The notes under the pieces: model-generated
Database searches by the model: none
Told to the model about the DNA's origin: nothing
Seen by the model: only the letters and a program-made list of their open reading frames with translations
Shown: in pieces, positions 16,121 to 27,400 of the stretch
How the letters are laid out: each line of letters begins with the position of its first letter
Numbering within the stretch: the first letter of the stretch is position 1
Assembly (NCBI RefSeq): GCF_024609245.1
Contig: NZ_JANJYH010000010.1
Span: 1-64,000, forward strand
Origin: Haloarchaeobius sp. FL176
GTDB taxonomy: Archaea > Halobacteriota > Halobacteria > Halobacteriales > Natrialbaceae
DNA length: 64,000 nucleotides
Direction of reading: 5' to 3'
Made by a program: the position numbers and the translations under genes

Positions 16121-17899
16121 ATGTCTGCCCTCCGTTCGGTGACTCTCGGCGTGTTCGCCCTCGCCCTCGTTGCACTCGTGGGTAGTGGAATCGGGAGTGC
16201 TGACACTGTCTCACGGACGGTCGAGCCAGCGCCGAACAACACGACAGTCCCCGACGATGGCCCAGCGTACGGGATCAACAACAGCACGTTCCAACGGCTC
16301 TGGTCGGGAGACACCGACCAACCCGATCTCTCCAGCGGCGCGTTCGACTCCTGGAACACCTCACGACCGGAGTTCTTCCGCCGGCTCGCGATGACGACCG
16401 ACGTTCCCTTTGACCGGCCGCCAGCGGCGGTTGAAGCCTGGAACAGTGGTGACCTCCGCGATTTCAATCCCGGGAATCACTCTCGGTCGATCCATCCGGA
16501 CGGCGTCCGCCTCCGGAATAGCGAGTTCATTCGCGATGCGTACCTCGCAGTGTACGCAGTTCAGCCCTCGACGATAGTTCACCAATCGAACGGCACAACC
16601 CACTACATCGCGCCCGACGGCGAGGTCCTCACGACAGCTGACTTCCGTGTGCAAACCCCAGATGGTGACCCAATCGGACCGATTCGTCGCTCATGGGACA
16701 TCAGCGAGGCCCGCATTCAGACGGTCGCGCTCGCTGCACAGAACAAAACTCAGGACACCAGCTCCGGGCATACGACGACTCTGGAGTACACGGACCTGAG
16801 TGGAAATCGGACGCTGACTGTGCGCGCCGAAATCGTCGTGGAGGTCGAGGAGGTCATTCGCTCGTGCAACAACTTCAACGGAAGCACCCGCGAGTGCAAC
16901 GAGGAGTGGAACGTTACCATCAACGAGCATACGGACAGCGTGAACGTCACCGCCAATCGCACGGCACAGGTGAACGATCTCTCCACCGCAACCATCGAAC
17001 GTGTTGCGTTCAGGGATGGGTCGGAACGTGACGGTGCAATACTCCAGCCGAATTCGACCTGGGGGCGAATCATCGTCGACGATGCAGACGGCGTCGGCGT
17101 TCGGAGTGGCTACCTCTACTACACGGCAGGAAACGAGAACTGGCATAACCTGACGACCAGCGCCGCAATCTGGAACGAAACCCACGAGTCCTCGGTTCGA
17201 CCGCTTCAGGTCCATGCCTTCCCCCGCCCGAGTGGGACTAGCATCCTCCACGGCAGTGCAGACTGGTCCTGGAAGCCACTCAGAGTCCAGCACAGAGAGG
17301 CGACAGAAGCCGCTGCGCCCACCATCCCGCCGAACTTCCACGTGGATAGTGGTGCGCCGTATTCGGAGACAAATCGTCTCGTCGTGACGTCGACTGAGTA
17401 CGACACCGGGACGTTCCAACAGGCGACTGTGTACGGTGTTGTTCGCTCGCAATCCCGGACAGTGTCGTCGAGCTCGGTGAAGACCGTCCAGGAGACCATG
17501 GTTACGGTGGACATTGTTGCGCCGGAAGCAGCCGGGACAACGCTACGAATCTGGGTGGGAGAGACCGATGGAACACCGGTCCAGCACGGACGCGTCCACG
17601 TCGGGTCGAGGACGGTGCGGACGAACGATGACGGGATCGCGTTTGTCACCATACAGAACCCGCCCAGTCTGGTCGAAGTCACGTATGACCCGCTCCCGTG
17701 GTGGAGTACGGACCGACCACACACCCCATCGCGCGAAATCAAACAGATGCCGCTCGATTTGCCGTCGATGACGGATATCCTCAACCTCGCCATAGTGACG
17801 CTGCTGTGGTTCATCCCGGTCGCAGTCCTCCTGTTCGGGGTTGATTACGCCTCTGACGGTGCACTTCTCGGTATTCGCGAAACAGAAAGTCATGAGTGA
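16121..17899 (+). CDS. Large secreted surface protein with C-terminal membrane anchor
   Basis: This 592-residue protein starts with a signal peptide (LGVFALALVALVGSG) and ends with one membrane helix (LAIVTLLWFIPVAVLLFGV) and a short cytosolic tail. The long outer region has many N-glycosylation sequons (NNT, NNS, NGT, NVT, NRT) and a beta-rich domain late on (TTLRIWVGETDGTPVQHGRV) like an Ig or carboxypeptidase-regulatory fold. No enzyme motif is seen. It is probably a surface component of the transfer apparatus, perhaps for cell contact. It overlaps the next gene by 8 nt. Confidence 0.6.
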   Translation: MSALRSVTLGVFALALVALVGSGIGSADTVSRTVEPAPNNTTVPDDGPAYGINNSTFQRLWSGDTDQPDLSSGAFDSWNTSRPEFFRRLAMTTDVPFDRPPAAVEAWNSGDLRDFNPGNHSRSIHPDGVRLRNSEFIRDAYLAVYAVQPSTIVHQSNGTTHYIAPDGEVLTTADFRVQTPDGDPIGPIRRSWDISEARIQTVALAAQNKTQDTSSGHTTTLEYTDLSGNRTLTVRAEIVVEVEEVIRSCNNFNGSTRECNEEWNVTINEHTDSVNVTANRTAQVNDLSTATIERVAFRDGSERDGAILQPNSTWGRIIVDDADGVGVRSGYLYYTAGNENWHNLTTSAAIWNETHESSVRPLQVHAFPRPSGTSILHGSADWSWKPLRVQHREATEAAAPTIPPNFHVDSGAPYSETNRLVVTSTEYDTGTFQQATVYGVVRSQSRTVSSSSVKTVQETMVTVDIVAPEAAGTTLRIWVGETDGTPVQHGRVHVGSRTVRTNDDGIAFVTIQNPPSLVEVTYDPLPWWSTDRPHTPSREIKQMPLDLPSMTDILNLAIVTLLWFIPVAVLLFGVDYASDGALLGIRETESHE

Positions 17900-18800
17900 G
17901 AACGCAGACTCCACAGAAACGAGTCGTATCGCCCGCCGAGCACTGCTGAGTTCGATAGCTGCCGGGTCAGTCATGCTGGCTGGCTGTTCATCCGATTCTT
18001 CGTCGACAGCCACCTCGACTTCGGAGTCGAGGAACTCGTCCCAAACTGAGCCGAATACACAGCTGACGACACCGGAGGAAAGTAGTGTCTTCGCCGACAT
18101 CCGGGTTGGAACGACCCACATCGAAGTCGAGCTTGCAGAGGGGAGTTCGATCGACCGTGTGAACCTCATCAAGCCCGATGGCGAACTCCAGAGCCGGAGC
18201 GGTGTGAGTACAGGAGTGAGGCAAGTTTCACTCCGCTTCTCCGATGACTGGGAGTACACCAGGGGAGGATACAGCCCGGGGACGTATCGGCTGGTCGCAA
18301 TCGCTGGCGGCGAGTCCGTCGAAGAGGCGGAGATAGACCTTCGCCCCGATGTGTCGATTGCCGACGTTCGCTGGGCGAAGTATGACTCTGTCCCCTGGGA
18401 CAATCCCGGAGAACCACCATCGCACCTCGCTCAGATCGTACTAGAGAACACTGGGACTGGTCCAGGGCTAGTCGAGACACTGGAGACCGTCGATACCCCA
18501 TACGATCTGGGTGTGGTCAGAGACGGTATTGATGTTGGCAGACATGTGATGGTTCCGCAAGGCGGTACCGCTTCCCTGACATCCAGAAGGATATTTAGAA
18601 AGGGCAGTTCCGGTGGAATCAGACTTGACTGCGAAGAATACGAGACGGTCACGTTCACGATAACAGCCCGTCTCCAAATGAGTGATTCGGCCCCGACCTA
18701 CTCGCAGGCCGTCAGATACGGCACAGATAACAATGGTACCTGTGATCTCTCTCTTGTTCCAAGAGAGGAGGGGACAACTGAAGAAGGAGAAGGGGAATAG
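17892..18800 (+). CDS. Twin-arginine lipoprotein of the transfer operon
   Basis: The ATG at 17892 overlaps the stop of the surface protein (ATGAGTGA). The product has a twin-arginine signal (RRALLSSIAAGSVMLAGC) with a lipobox, followed by a Ser/Thr-rich linker. The folded part is beta-rich (DIRVGTTHIEVELAEGSSID) and unassigned. As a lipid-anchored outer-face protein in a transfer operon it could fill a VirB7-like structural role, but this is inferred from position only. Confidence 0.6.
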   Translation: MSENADSTETSRIARRALLSSIAAGSVMLAGCSSDSSSTATSTSESRNSSQTEPNTQLTTPEESSVFADIRVGTTHIEVELAEGSSIDRVNLIKPDGELQSRSGVSTGVRQVSLRFSDDWEYTRGGYSPGTYRLVAIAGGESVEEAEIDLRPDVSIADVRWAKYDSVPWDNPGEPPSHLAQIVLENTGTGPGLVETLETVDTPYDLGVVRDGIDVGRHVMVPQGGTASLTSRRIFRKGSSGGIRLDCEEYETVTFTITARLQMSDSAPTYSQAVRYGTDNNGTCDLSLVPREEGTTEEGEGE

Positions 18801-18803
18801 ACG

Positions 18804-20003
18804 ATGGGATGGTTTGCCGACCAGGTCGTCAGCGGGATCATGTCCTTCATCAGGGAGGGAATTAGCCAACTCCAAGACCTGATAGAGTCTCTCATTGGAT
18901 TTCTAATTCAGAAAATCGTCGGTGTTCCCCATCCAGAAGGGTCGCGGTATATGGTCATCGGACGACCGGAAGACGACCTTTGGGGACCACTCTACTCGGA
19001 CGTGTACCTTCAGTACATCCTCCCACTCTCACTGGGGATTCTATTCATCGGTGTTGCCTACATCGGTGTCAGGAGCGGTTCGATTAGCCCCTACCGTCGG
19101 AAAAAGCTGCTCCGGCGTGCAGGCTTAGTGTTCATGGGCGTCTTCGTCTGGTTCCCACTGGTGTCCATTCCACTACACTTTGTCAACGACATCGGAATGG
19201 TGATAGCGCCAGTAGATGACATGACTAGCTCGTTCGGTGGCGCCCTGAAAGGCTTGACCGGCGGCGTGATTCTTATTTTAATCCTCTATCTCGTCGAAAA
19301 TGTATTGCTGGTCGCTGCGGCACTCGTCTATGCTATTCGATGGCTCGGTATCATCGTATTGACGCTCACGATGCCGTTGCTCGGTGTGTGCTGGGCGTTC
19401 GATGTCTGGCCCCTCAGCCCTGTCTCTCAGATTGCTAAACGAGCTGCGGCAGTGTACCCCGGCCTCATCGTTGCGGGACTACCCGCAGCGGTTCTATTCC
19501 GAATCGGTTGGGAGATGGAACTGTTCACACTCAATCCCGATAAGCTCACGTTCAACATCCTCATGGCGGTGATGTTGATTCCAGGAGCCTGCATCGCGAG
19601 TATTCTCACGGTCTACTGGAGTAGCCCGATGATTCAGCGCGTTGCACAGAAGGGGGCAAATCCAACAGCACGTGCAGCCTCAACTGCGGCCTCGAACACC
19701 AAACAGTCCGCAAAACGCGGTGTCAGCGGAGCAGTACAGGTCCATCGAGACCTGACACGGAACCCGAACCCACCCACGACACCCGCAAACGGTACCGGTG
19801 ACGGAGATGGATCGGACCACCCATCGGGGGGTGGTAATGCGGTCTCTCGTTCCGGACGCACAGTCAAGCAAGACGCAGAGACACCCGCACTCCCTGGCCG
19901 AACTTCCGGTGACACGAACACAGGCACCAACAGGTCATCGAAACTCGACAAGGCCGCGTTCAAACGCACCCAGCGGAAGGTCATGCGGTGGACCGACGAC
20001 TAA
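18804..20003 (+). CDS. VirB6/TrbL-like polytopic membrane protein
   Basis: This 399-residue protein has about six to seven hydrophobic segments between residues 65 and 270 and a long hydrophilic C-terminal tail rich in Gly, Thr and Asn. The N-terminus (FADQVVSGIMSFIREGISQL) is amphipathic. This layout and its place directly before a VirB4-type ATPase match the VirB6/TrbL inner-membrane channel subunits of type IV secretion. Sequence similarity is not strong enough to prove it. Confidence 0.6.
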   Translation: MGWFADQVVSGIMSFIREGISQLQDLIESLIGFLIQKIVGVPHPEGSRYMVIGRPEDDLWGPLYSDVYLQYILPLSLGILFIGVAYIGVRSGSISPYRRKKLLRRAGLVFMGVFVWFPLVSIPLHFVNDIGMVIAPVDDMTSSFGGALKGLTGGVILILILYLVENVLLVAAALVYAIRWLGIIVLTLTMPLLGVCWAFDVWPLSPVSQIAKRAAAVYPGLIVAGLPAAVLFRIGWEMELFTLNPDKLTFNILMAVMLIPGACIASILTVYWSSPMIQRVAQKGANPTARAASTAASNTKQSAKRGVSGAVQVHRDLTRNPNPPTTPANGTGDGDGSDHPSGGGNAVSRSGRTVKQDAETPALPGRTSGDTNTGTNRSSKLDKAAFKRTQRKVMRWTDD

Positions 20004-20018
20004 CGCTTCAGACACACC

Positions 20019-23000
20019 ATGAGTACGAAATCGAATCCAGGCGAGTACAGCGCCCGACGAATTCACCAGTCACTCGGTGGCACGACAGCCTTCCTCCGAG
20101 GCTACAGCATCGCCGAACTCGTGCTGTTCCTCGGCGTCGGCTTCGTTACCTTCGTCGCCGCCGCACTCGTCCCGGCGACACTCACGATCCCCGCGTTCGG
20201 GTTCGGGCTGATGCTGCTATTGCTGTTGCTCTTGCTGCACAAAGCCAAGCCGAACCACCTCTGGCTCACCGAATGGCTCCAGGCCCGACTCTCCTGGGCA
20301 CTCAAAAACAAATCCTACACCCACGGCGGCGAGGACAACAGCGAAGTCAGATACATGACCCGACTCGACCGTGTCTACCCCTACGGTATCGAGCGTACTG
20401 ACGGCGCGCTCGTCGGTGCGGTGAAGGTGACGCCGGCGAACCTTTCCCTAGAGGACGGCGACGCCTGGTCGAGAGCCGTTCAGTCGTTCTCGGAATTCAC
20501 GAATGCCACCATCGACTTCCCCGTGACGATCTACACGACCAGTCGAACGGTCAACCAGGACGACCTGGTCCGCACGTATCGCGACCGACTCGGGGACGAT
20601 GACGTGCGCTCTCGCCCGATTCTCAAGCGACTGCTGGAGACACAGGTCGAGGAGAACACGGACGACCACGGCGAACCGGACTCCGACACTACGACCGTCC
20701 GCGAGTTCTACATCATCACCGAAGTCAGGGACGCCGATATCGAGGCAGACACCGGCGCAGACGACAGCGTCCTCTCCTACCTCGAAGAACTCCCGGTCGT
20801 TGGGTCCACCTTCGGCCGATTCCAGTCGAACAGTCTCTCACCCGAAGACCGAGACCAGCTGAAACAGTCAAAGCTCGAATCCCAGTTGGCACAGCTCCGT
20901 CGCGGCGGGTCGTCGCTCTATCAGTGTTCGGTCGCACCGGTCGACTCCTACGAACTCGCTCGCGTGACCAAGGAGTACTGGAGCTGTGAGCGCGAGACCT
21001 ACGGCGACCTCTCGAACGCCATCGGCACGTTCCCAATCGTCTCTCACGGCCTGAGTGACGGTGTCCCGTCGACGCCGCACCCGGACGATGTCGTGAGTGA
21101 TCTCGGTGACCCTGCAATAGACGACCCTGAAGACGAGTGGGAATTCCCGCTCGAGGATGAAAGCGATGGAGAAGACGCCAAGAATGCTGACGATGAACAG
21201 GAGGGGACGGAGGACACGTCGAACGAGTCGTCGACGACAGAGACGGTCAACGACCTCACGACCCGTCACCAGTCCATCGTCGCGCCGTCGACGGTCGACT
21301 GGAACAAGACCTACGCGGTCATCAACGACGACACCTTCGTCCGCACGTTCTGGGTCGACCAGTTCCCCGAACAACCAGTCGAAGGGATGTTCGAACGAGT
21401 GCTGCTCGAAACGGATTTGAACACGGACATCAGCATCCAACTCGACCCGTTCGACAACCAGTCCGCCAAAGACATGATGGCCGACTGGATCTCCGATTTG
21501 AAGGTCAACCAGCACGACGCTGCTGGCCTTCACGCCGAAGACCTCGATGACGATATCCAGCGGGCGAAGTACATGCGCGGGCTCGTTCGCGCGAACAAAG
21601 CGTCGTTCTACCGTGGGGGCGTGTTCATTCGACTCACCGCCGAGAGCAAGGACGACCTCGACTCGCAGACGACGCGCCTGCGCTCGCTCGTCAAGGACGC
21701 TCCGTCGAACTGCACACTCAAAGTAGCGAATCGCTGGCAGGAGAAAGCCCTCGCAACGGTCTCCCCCCTCGGACGGAACGAACTTGGCCGTGACCGGATG
21801 TCGACCATGACCAACCAGGCCGTCGGCGCGATGTTCCCCTTCTCGTCGGACTACCTGATGATGGACGACGGCATCGACTACGGCTACCACGGCCACAACG
21901 GCTCTGCCGTCCAGGTCAACCCGTGGGACCTCGAAACCGGACACAGTGAACTCGTACTCGGAATGCCGGGCGGCGGGAAGACCTTCGGCGGTATCATGCG
22001 CCAGCTTCGGACGATGAAGCTCCGCAGCGATACGATGCTCGTACTCATCGACCCCGTCGGCGGCTTCGAGGGCATCGCGGACGCGCTGAACGCGAAGACG
22101 ATTAGCGTGGGCGGAGACACGAAACTGAACCCGCTCGAAATTCGGCAGACGCCACAGCACGTTATCGACGCTGACGACGGTATCTCACCGGTGTCGGCGA
22201 AGAAAGACGAAGTGTTCGCCGTTCTTGAGAACTTCCTCGATGGCCGGGACATCACACTCGGTGCCCAGACCGGCGTGCTGTCCTACGCGGTCGACGAAGC
22301 ATATCGACAGTCCGGCGTCGTCGCTGGCGATGCGAGCACCCACACCCCGGCGAACTCACCGACGATGCAGGACGTCCTCGACATCCTCGCAGATATCTCA
22401 GACCACCCCGACACGCACAACATCGCAGAATCAGCGTCCGCTCGGGAACAAGCAGCGCAGTACGCCGACGACCTCGCCATCGCGCTCCAGCCGTTCAGCG
22501 AGGGTGGGTCGTACGAAAACCTCGCGAAGCAGTCCGAAGTCAACATCCTCGAGGGCGACAACAAGGTCGTCTACATCGACCTCGGACAGATCGAAGGCAG
22601 CGCGTCGGGCATCGACCGCCAGACGTTCCTCATGCAACTCTTGCTGTCGACGGTCTACCAACAGGCGAAAAAGACCGACCGGAACGTCGAACTCGCCATC
22701 GACGAGGCCCACTACCTGTTCGAGGATAAAGCGAACCTGGACTTCCTCGAAACGGCATTCCGGCACCAAAGGCACGCCGGACTGCGAATGGTACTCCTCT
22801 CCCAGACCGCTCAAGAGTTCTACGAGAGCGAGCAGGCCGAGAAGATTCTCGGGATGTGCCCGATCAAGGTGTTCCACAAGCTGCCGGACCTCGACGACGA
22901 GACCGCAGACAAGATCGGGCTTACACGTGAGCAACGGCAGTACGTCCGTGGAGCCGACGCGGGCAAGGAAGAACTGGGCTACTCGGAAGCCCTGGTCCGC

Positions 23001-23336
23001 GTCGAAGAGCAGGGTACGTACCCCGTTCACGTCATCGCTGACGAGTTCGAAAAACGCGTCATCGAATACGAGCCCGACGACCAGGCATTCATCGAGCAGG
23101 CCGTCACCGATGTCCCCGACGAGTACGCGGACTTCGAATCGTTCGTCGAACACGAGGCACAGGCGAACGCACTCACGAACCGCTACGGCTTCTCCCCGGA
23201 GCGTGCAGAAGCACTCGTGAGCGGTGACCTCACCGCAGACGAGCTACTGCAAGCCGCCGCAGGGAGTGCTCACCCACAGTCGGACGTGGTCGCACGCGCA
23301 GACGGTGGGGCCATGGGAGGTGAGTCCAATGAGTAG
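20019..23336 (+). CDS. VirB4-type ATPase with fused VirB3/PrgI-like N-terminus
   Basis: This 1105-residue protein starts with two close membrane helices (LVLFLGVGFVTFVAAALVPA and FGFGLMLLLLLLLLHKAKPN), the shape of VirB3/PrgI. A long VirB4 body follows, with Walker A GMPGGGKT at 648-655 and Walker B LAIDEAHYLF around 892-901, then LLSQTAQEF. VirB4 ATPases power pilus assembly and substrate transfer in conjugation. Residues about 360-410 are an acidic low-complexity insert. The last 8 nt overlap the next gene (ATGAGTAG), indicating coupling. The VirB3-VirB4 fusion is read from layout. Confidence 0.8.
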   Translation: MSTKSNPGEYSARRIHQSLGGTTAFLRGYSIAELVLFLGVGFVTFVAAALVPATLTIPAFGFGLMLLLLLLLLHKAKPNHLWLTEWLQARLSWALKNKSYTHGGEDNSEVRYMTRLDRVYPYGIERTDGALVGAVKVTPANLSLEDGDAWSRAVQSFSEFTNATIDFPVTIYTTSRTVNQDDLVRTYRDRLGDDDVRSRPILKRLLETQVEENTDDHGEPDSDTTTVREFYIITEVRDADIEADTGADDSVLSYLEELPVVGSTFGRFQSNSLSPEDRDQLKQSKLESQLAQLRRGGSSLYQCSVAPVDSYELARVTKEYWSCERETYGDLSNAIGTFPIVSHGLSDGVPSTPHPDDVVSDLGDPAIDDPEDEWEFPLEDESDGEDAKNADDEQEGTEDTSNESSTTETVNDLTTRHQSIVAPSTVDWNKTYAVINDDTFVRTFWVDQFPEQPVEGMFERVLLETDLNTDISIQLDPFDNQSAKDMMADWISDLKVNQHDAAGLHAEDLDDDIQRAKYMRGLVRANKASFYRGGVFIRLTAESKDDLDSQTTRLRSLVKDAPSNCTLKVANRWQEKALATVSPLGRNELGRDRMSTMTNQAVGAMFPFSSDYLMMDDGIDYGYHGHNGSAVQVNPWDLETGHSELVLGMPGGGKTFGGIMRQLRTMKLRSDTMLVLIDPVGGFEGIADALNAKTISVGGDTKLNPLEIRQTPQHVIDADDGISPVSAKKDEVFAVLENFLDGRDITLGAQTGVLSYAVDEAYRQSGVVAGDASTHTPANSPTMQDVLDILADISDHPDTHNIAESASAREQAAQYADDLAIALQPFSEGGSYENLAKQSEVNILEGDNKVVYIDLGQIEGSASGIDRQTFLMQLLLSTVYQQAKKTDRNVELAIDEAHYLFEDKANLDFLETAFRHQRHAGLRMVLLSQTAQEFYESEQAEKILGMCPIKVFHKLPDLDDETADKIGLTREQRQYVRGADAGKEELGYSEALVRVEEQGTYPVHVIADEFEKRVIEYEPDDQAFIEQAVTDVPDEYADFESFVEHEAQANALTNRYGFSPERAEALVSGDLTADELLQAAAGSAHPQSDVVARADGGAMGGESNE

Positions 23337-24465
23337 TGGATTCTTCGGCCTCCTCGGTGGTGACCCGCAGTATGAGGCGATACAGATCGACATCGACGAG
23401 CCGCTCACGTGGTCACAGCAAGACACCGACGGGACGCTACTCCGGATTCGACCGTACAAGGAGAACGACGGCATCATCGACGGTGCTGGTGTCCTCCAGT
23501 CAGTTCACGACGTGACGACCGACCGGCTGGGGAAGAACTCCAGCGACCACCACTCCTTCGAGGTGTGGTTCGACGGGGGGAAGGTCAAATTCTTCATGCA
23601 CGCAGCGACCGAAGCAGCAGCGGACAAGTTCCGCCGACGTGTCGGGAACAACTACGCCAATTCGGAAGTCTTCACAGTTGATAAGGGGAACGCCTTCCCG
23701 CGCATCGAGCCCGACGAGTACGTCGCCGGCGGGTGGCTCGAAATGGAGAAGATGCCGTACTACCCGATTCGTCACCACAACAGCGATGGCTGGGAGACGG
23801 ACCCCTACGGAGAGATTACCAGCGAAATGCTCTCACTCGACGACAGCAAAGTTCTCACACAGGTCATCTTCAGGCCCGCCAAGCAGTCCTGGACCGACGG
23901 CGACCGCTTCAAGCACAACGGTGTCGACGACCTCGCCCACGGGCTTCGCCAGGGCACCTCAGTTGGCTGGCTGAATCCGAAAACACGCCCCGCGAGCGAG
24001 AAGGACAAGCAAGCTGCGAAAACCATCGAGCGACAGCGCGGCCAGCAAGGCTTCCACGTCAACATCCGAGTCCTCGCGATTTCTCGTGAGCAAGACGAAG
24101 CCGAAGCCCGTGCCCGCGGCGTTGCCGGAATGTTCAGGAAGTACTACAACGCCATCACCGAGCAGGGGCTCGACGATTCGCCCGTGTGGCATCGTCGCGA
24201 GTCGAAACGGCAGCGCAAGCTCTCCGAGTTCGTCGAGCGGATGGCCGACCGCGAGTGGGTCGACCGTGAGATGATCATGACCGTCGACGAACTCGCCGGC
24301 GTCGCCCACATCCCGAACGACGAGATTACGACCCCGAAGATCGACTGGCGGTACACCCAGCGCGGTGATCGCGTCCCCGCCGATACGGGCCAGCACGAAC
24401 ACACCCAGAACAAGCCACCAACCGATTCCCAGTGGGCCGGACAGGGAGGGCAGGACCGTGTTTGA
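23329..24465 (+). CDS. Transfer-operon protein between VirB4 and VirD4 genes
   Basis: The ATG at 23329 overlaps the VirB4-like stop by 8 nt and is preferred to an earlier in-frame start. The 378-residue product opens MSSGFFGLLGGDPQYEAIQI and has no membrane segment or Walker motif. A segment RQRGQQGFHVNIRVLAISRE resembles the part that precedes the ATPase core in some single-chain conjugative proteins, so this may be a split-off N-terminal module that works with the ATPase encoded next. It overlaps that gene by 8 nt. Confidence 0.55.
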   Translation: MSSGFFGLLGGDPQYEAIQIDIDEPLTWSQQDTDGTLLRIRPYKENDGIIDGAGVLQSVHDVTTDRLGKNSSDHHSFEVWFDGGKVKFFMHAATEAAADKFRRRVGNNYANSEVFTVDKGNAFPRIEPDEYVAGGWLEMEKMPYYPIRHHNSDGWETDPYGEITSEMLSLDDSKVLTQVIFRPAKQSWTDGDRFKHNGVDDLAHGLRQGTSVGWLNPKTRPASEKDKQAAKTIERQRGQQGFHVNIRVLAISREQDEAEARARGVAGMFRKYYNAITEQGLDDSPVWHRRESKRQRKLSEFVERMADREWVDREMIMTVDELAGVAHIPNDEITTPKIDWRYTQRGDRVPADTGQHEHTQNKPPTDSQWAGQGGQDRV

Positions 24466-27400
24466 TCGGTTCCTCGGCCGCGACGACGAGCAGGACGGTG
24501 AACCGGAAGAGACGGCAGAGTGCGACGACACGTCACCCGAAGCAGTGACTGACGGCACCCCTGAAAGTGACGCAGACCAGCGAGCCGCGACCACTCCTGG
24601 CCCACGAACATTGCTCGGTGAGACGTACGACATTACCGAACAGGAGACAGACAAAGTTGGGACCAGACGCGTCATCACGGAAACAGAGAGCGAGGGGACT
24701 GTCGCCGGCCCGTACGTCCGCGAAATGCTCGAAGCCGGCGTCAGTCGAGACCCGGCACCGCTGTGGATCGGCTACGACGAAGACCCCCAGACTGGGTTCC
24801 GCGAAGCCCCACTCCGCTTCGAGTCGCTGTTCCGCCACATCTGGATTACCGGCACCACCGGCTACGGCAAGACCACTGAGCTGCTGAACATGATGGTCCA
24901 GTGGGCGTACTCGGGCTACGGCTTCGTCTACTTCGACCCGAAAGGCCGTGACTCGCGTGAACTCCTGCGGAAACTTCCCGAGGACCGCCTCGACGACGTC
25001 GTCTGGATCGAACCCGGCTCGTCCGAACACGACAAAACTGTCGGGCTGAACTTCCTCGAAATCCCCGACTGCAACACCGAAGAAGAGCGTGAGAACGAGA
25101 TCGAGAACCGCATCGAGAACCTCAAAGCGATCTTCGACACGGACGAGTACTGGGGCATCAACATGGAGTCCATCACCGAGTCGATGGGCCGGGCGATGAT
25201 GCAGTCCGACCAGCCGTTCTCGGTGATCGATATGTACTTCACGCTGTTGCACGCCGAACGGCGCGAAGAGTTCGCCCTCGACGTCGAAGACCCCTACGTC
25301 AGGGAGTTCTGTTTCGAAATTGCGCGGATGGACGACGAGACCATCCGACCGCTGCTCAAACGCATCAAATCCTGGGTCGAAAACTCGGTCATCCGTCGCA
25401 TCATCTCCCACCGCGAGAGTACTATCGACTTCCGCGACATCATCGACAACGACCGCATCGTTATCGTCCGCACGCCTGTCGAGAACACCGACATCAAGAA
25501 GATGGTCACACTCGGCGTGATGCGAAACCTCTGGAGTGCCATCCAACAACGTTCCTACGAGAACAACACTGACCCAGACCCGTACTTCGTACTCTGTGAC
25601 GAGTTCGACGACATCGCGAGCAAAAATCTCGATATCGAGTCGATGCTCGCTCGCGCCCGGTCGATGCGCCTCTCCGTCACGCTCTCCTCCCAGTACCCAT
25701 CCCAGTTCGAAGAGGACACGCGCAAGGCGATGCAGAACAACTGTGACAATCTCATCGCCTTCTCCGTGAACGACATCGACGACGCCAGACTCCTGATGAA
25801 GCGGTTCCGCAATTACACCGCCGAAGACCTCATCTCGACTGACCAGTACAAAGCCTGGACGAAACTCCCACTGGAGGGTGGTCGCTACTCCGAGCCAGTC
25901 CTCCTTCGGACGTTCCCAGCCTACCCCCCGCTCCGGTCCGCGGACACCGTCGACGATATCATCAAGGCGAGTCTCGACCAGTATGGCACCGACCCGCTGA
26001 CCGACGCCGAAATCATGCAGAACCTCATCTACAGTGACGCCAACGAGGCAGCTGACCCAACCCAGATTCTGGATGTGACGATGGCCGAAGCGATTCGCGC
26101 CGTCCAGATTCGAGAAGACTCCCGGGAAGCGAACGACTGGGTCGGTGTGGCTCCCGTCGACGAAGAACTCTCGACACGCCTCGAAAACAACCACCCCGGC
26201 ATCGACTACGCTGACGACGACCTGCCCGAGATACGCGACGCTTCGCCGTTGATCGATGTCGAGTTGCACGACGGCGATGTCGTGACGCGCCTGTCCGAGG
26301 CTGGCGAAGCCGAAGTCCAACCGGATACTGGGTCGGTCCCGTCGGCAGGTGGGTCCGACCACGATGCAGTACTCGTCGAGACCGAGCAGGCACTCACCGA
26401 GCGCGGGTTCAGCGTCGATATCCTCGAACAGGACGGCAGCGAGCAGCCCGACGCCACCGCGACCCACCCCGCCCACGACACCGTGTTCAACATCGAGGCT
26501 GAAACGACGACACCGGACCGGCCCGCGAAAGTCTTGCAGAACCTCAGACGGGCACACGAATCCGAGCGCGTCCCCATCTTCGTCGTTCGCGCCGGTGACA
26601 CCGACGAGACGGACTGGGCCTCCCGCGTCGAGAACATCCTCTCGGTGCCACTACGAGAGCTGGCCGACGGCACCGAACAGTTCTACAACTGCGACGAGGT
26701 CGTCAGCTTCGGCGGCGGTGCCACAGCCCACGGTGGCGTTACCGGTGTTCGACCTGCGTCCGACACGAATCGGACTGTCTGGACGCGTGAGGACGGTGAG
26801 CGTGTGTTGTCCGACGGTGAAACGGAGTTCACCCGTGTTTCCGACGAGGGACCGCTCTCGAAACACGACGTGCCAGCATACTACACCCACGACCGCGAGT
26901 CCGGCCAGTACACCGTCTTCGAACACGGTGACACCCACAGCTTCGACTCACGGGACGCCTTCAAAGCGGCGTGGACGCCCATCAAACAGCCGTTTATCCC
27001 CGATATTTCCCTCCCAGACCCGGCGTACACGCATGACAGCTACGTCGTGATGATTCTACCAGCGGAGGGTCCCCCGATGCTCTTCCAGAACGGCGAGACG
27101 TACCCCCTGGGCGAATCCTCGGACGACGTTGACCTCTGGCCCGGTGAATCGACTAATAGGCACCATCAGACTCCACCGTCAATTCCAGCTGAAGAGTCAT
27201 CTGGCGCACGTTCATCGACAACCCAGGAGGTAGAGGTCGATCCAGATAGTGATGGTATCGAGGCGTTCGCAACGATGCACATCAGAGAAGCGGAGGGAGC
27301 ACAGGTGCCAAAGGAAACGCTGTTTCAGGCGTACTCGGCCTGGACTGACCAGCACGATATTGATGGCACAAACTCAGTCTGGTTCAGCCGGAAGCTCGGG

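Noticed and set aside
20868-22160. Long antisense frames opposite the VirB4-like and VirD4-like genes
   Set aside because: They mirror the codon pattern of the real genes on the plus strand and show no domain.
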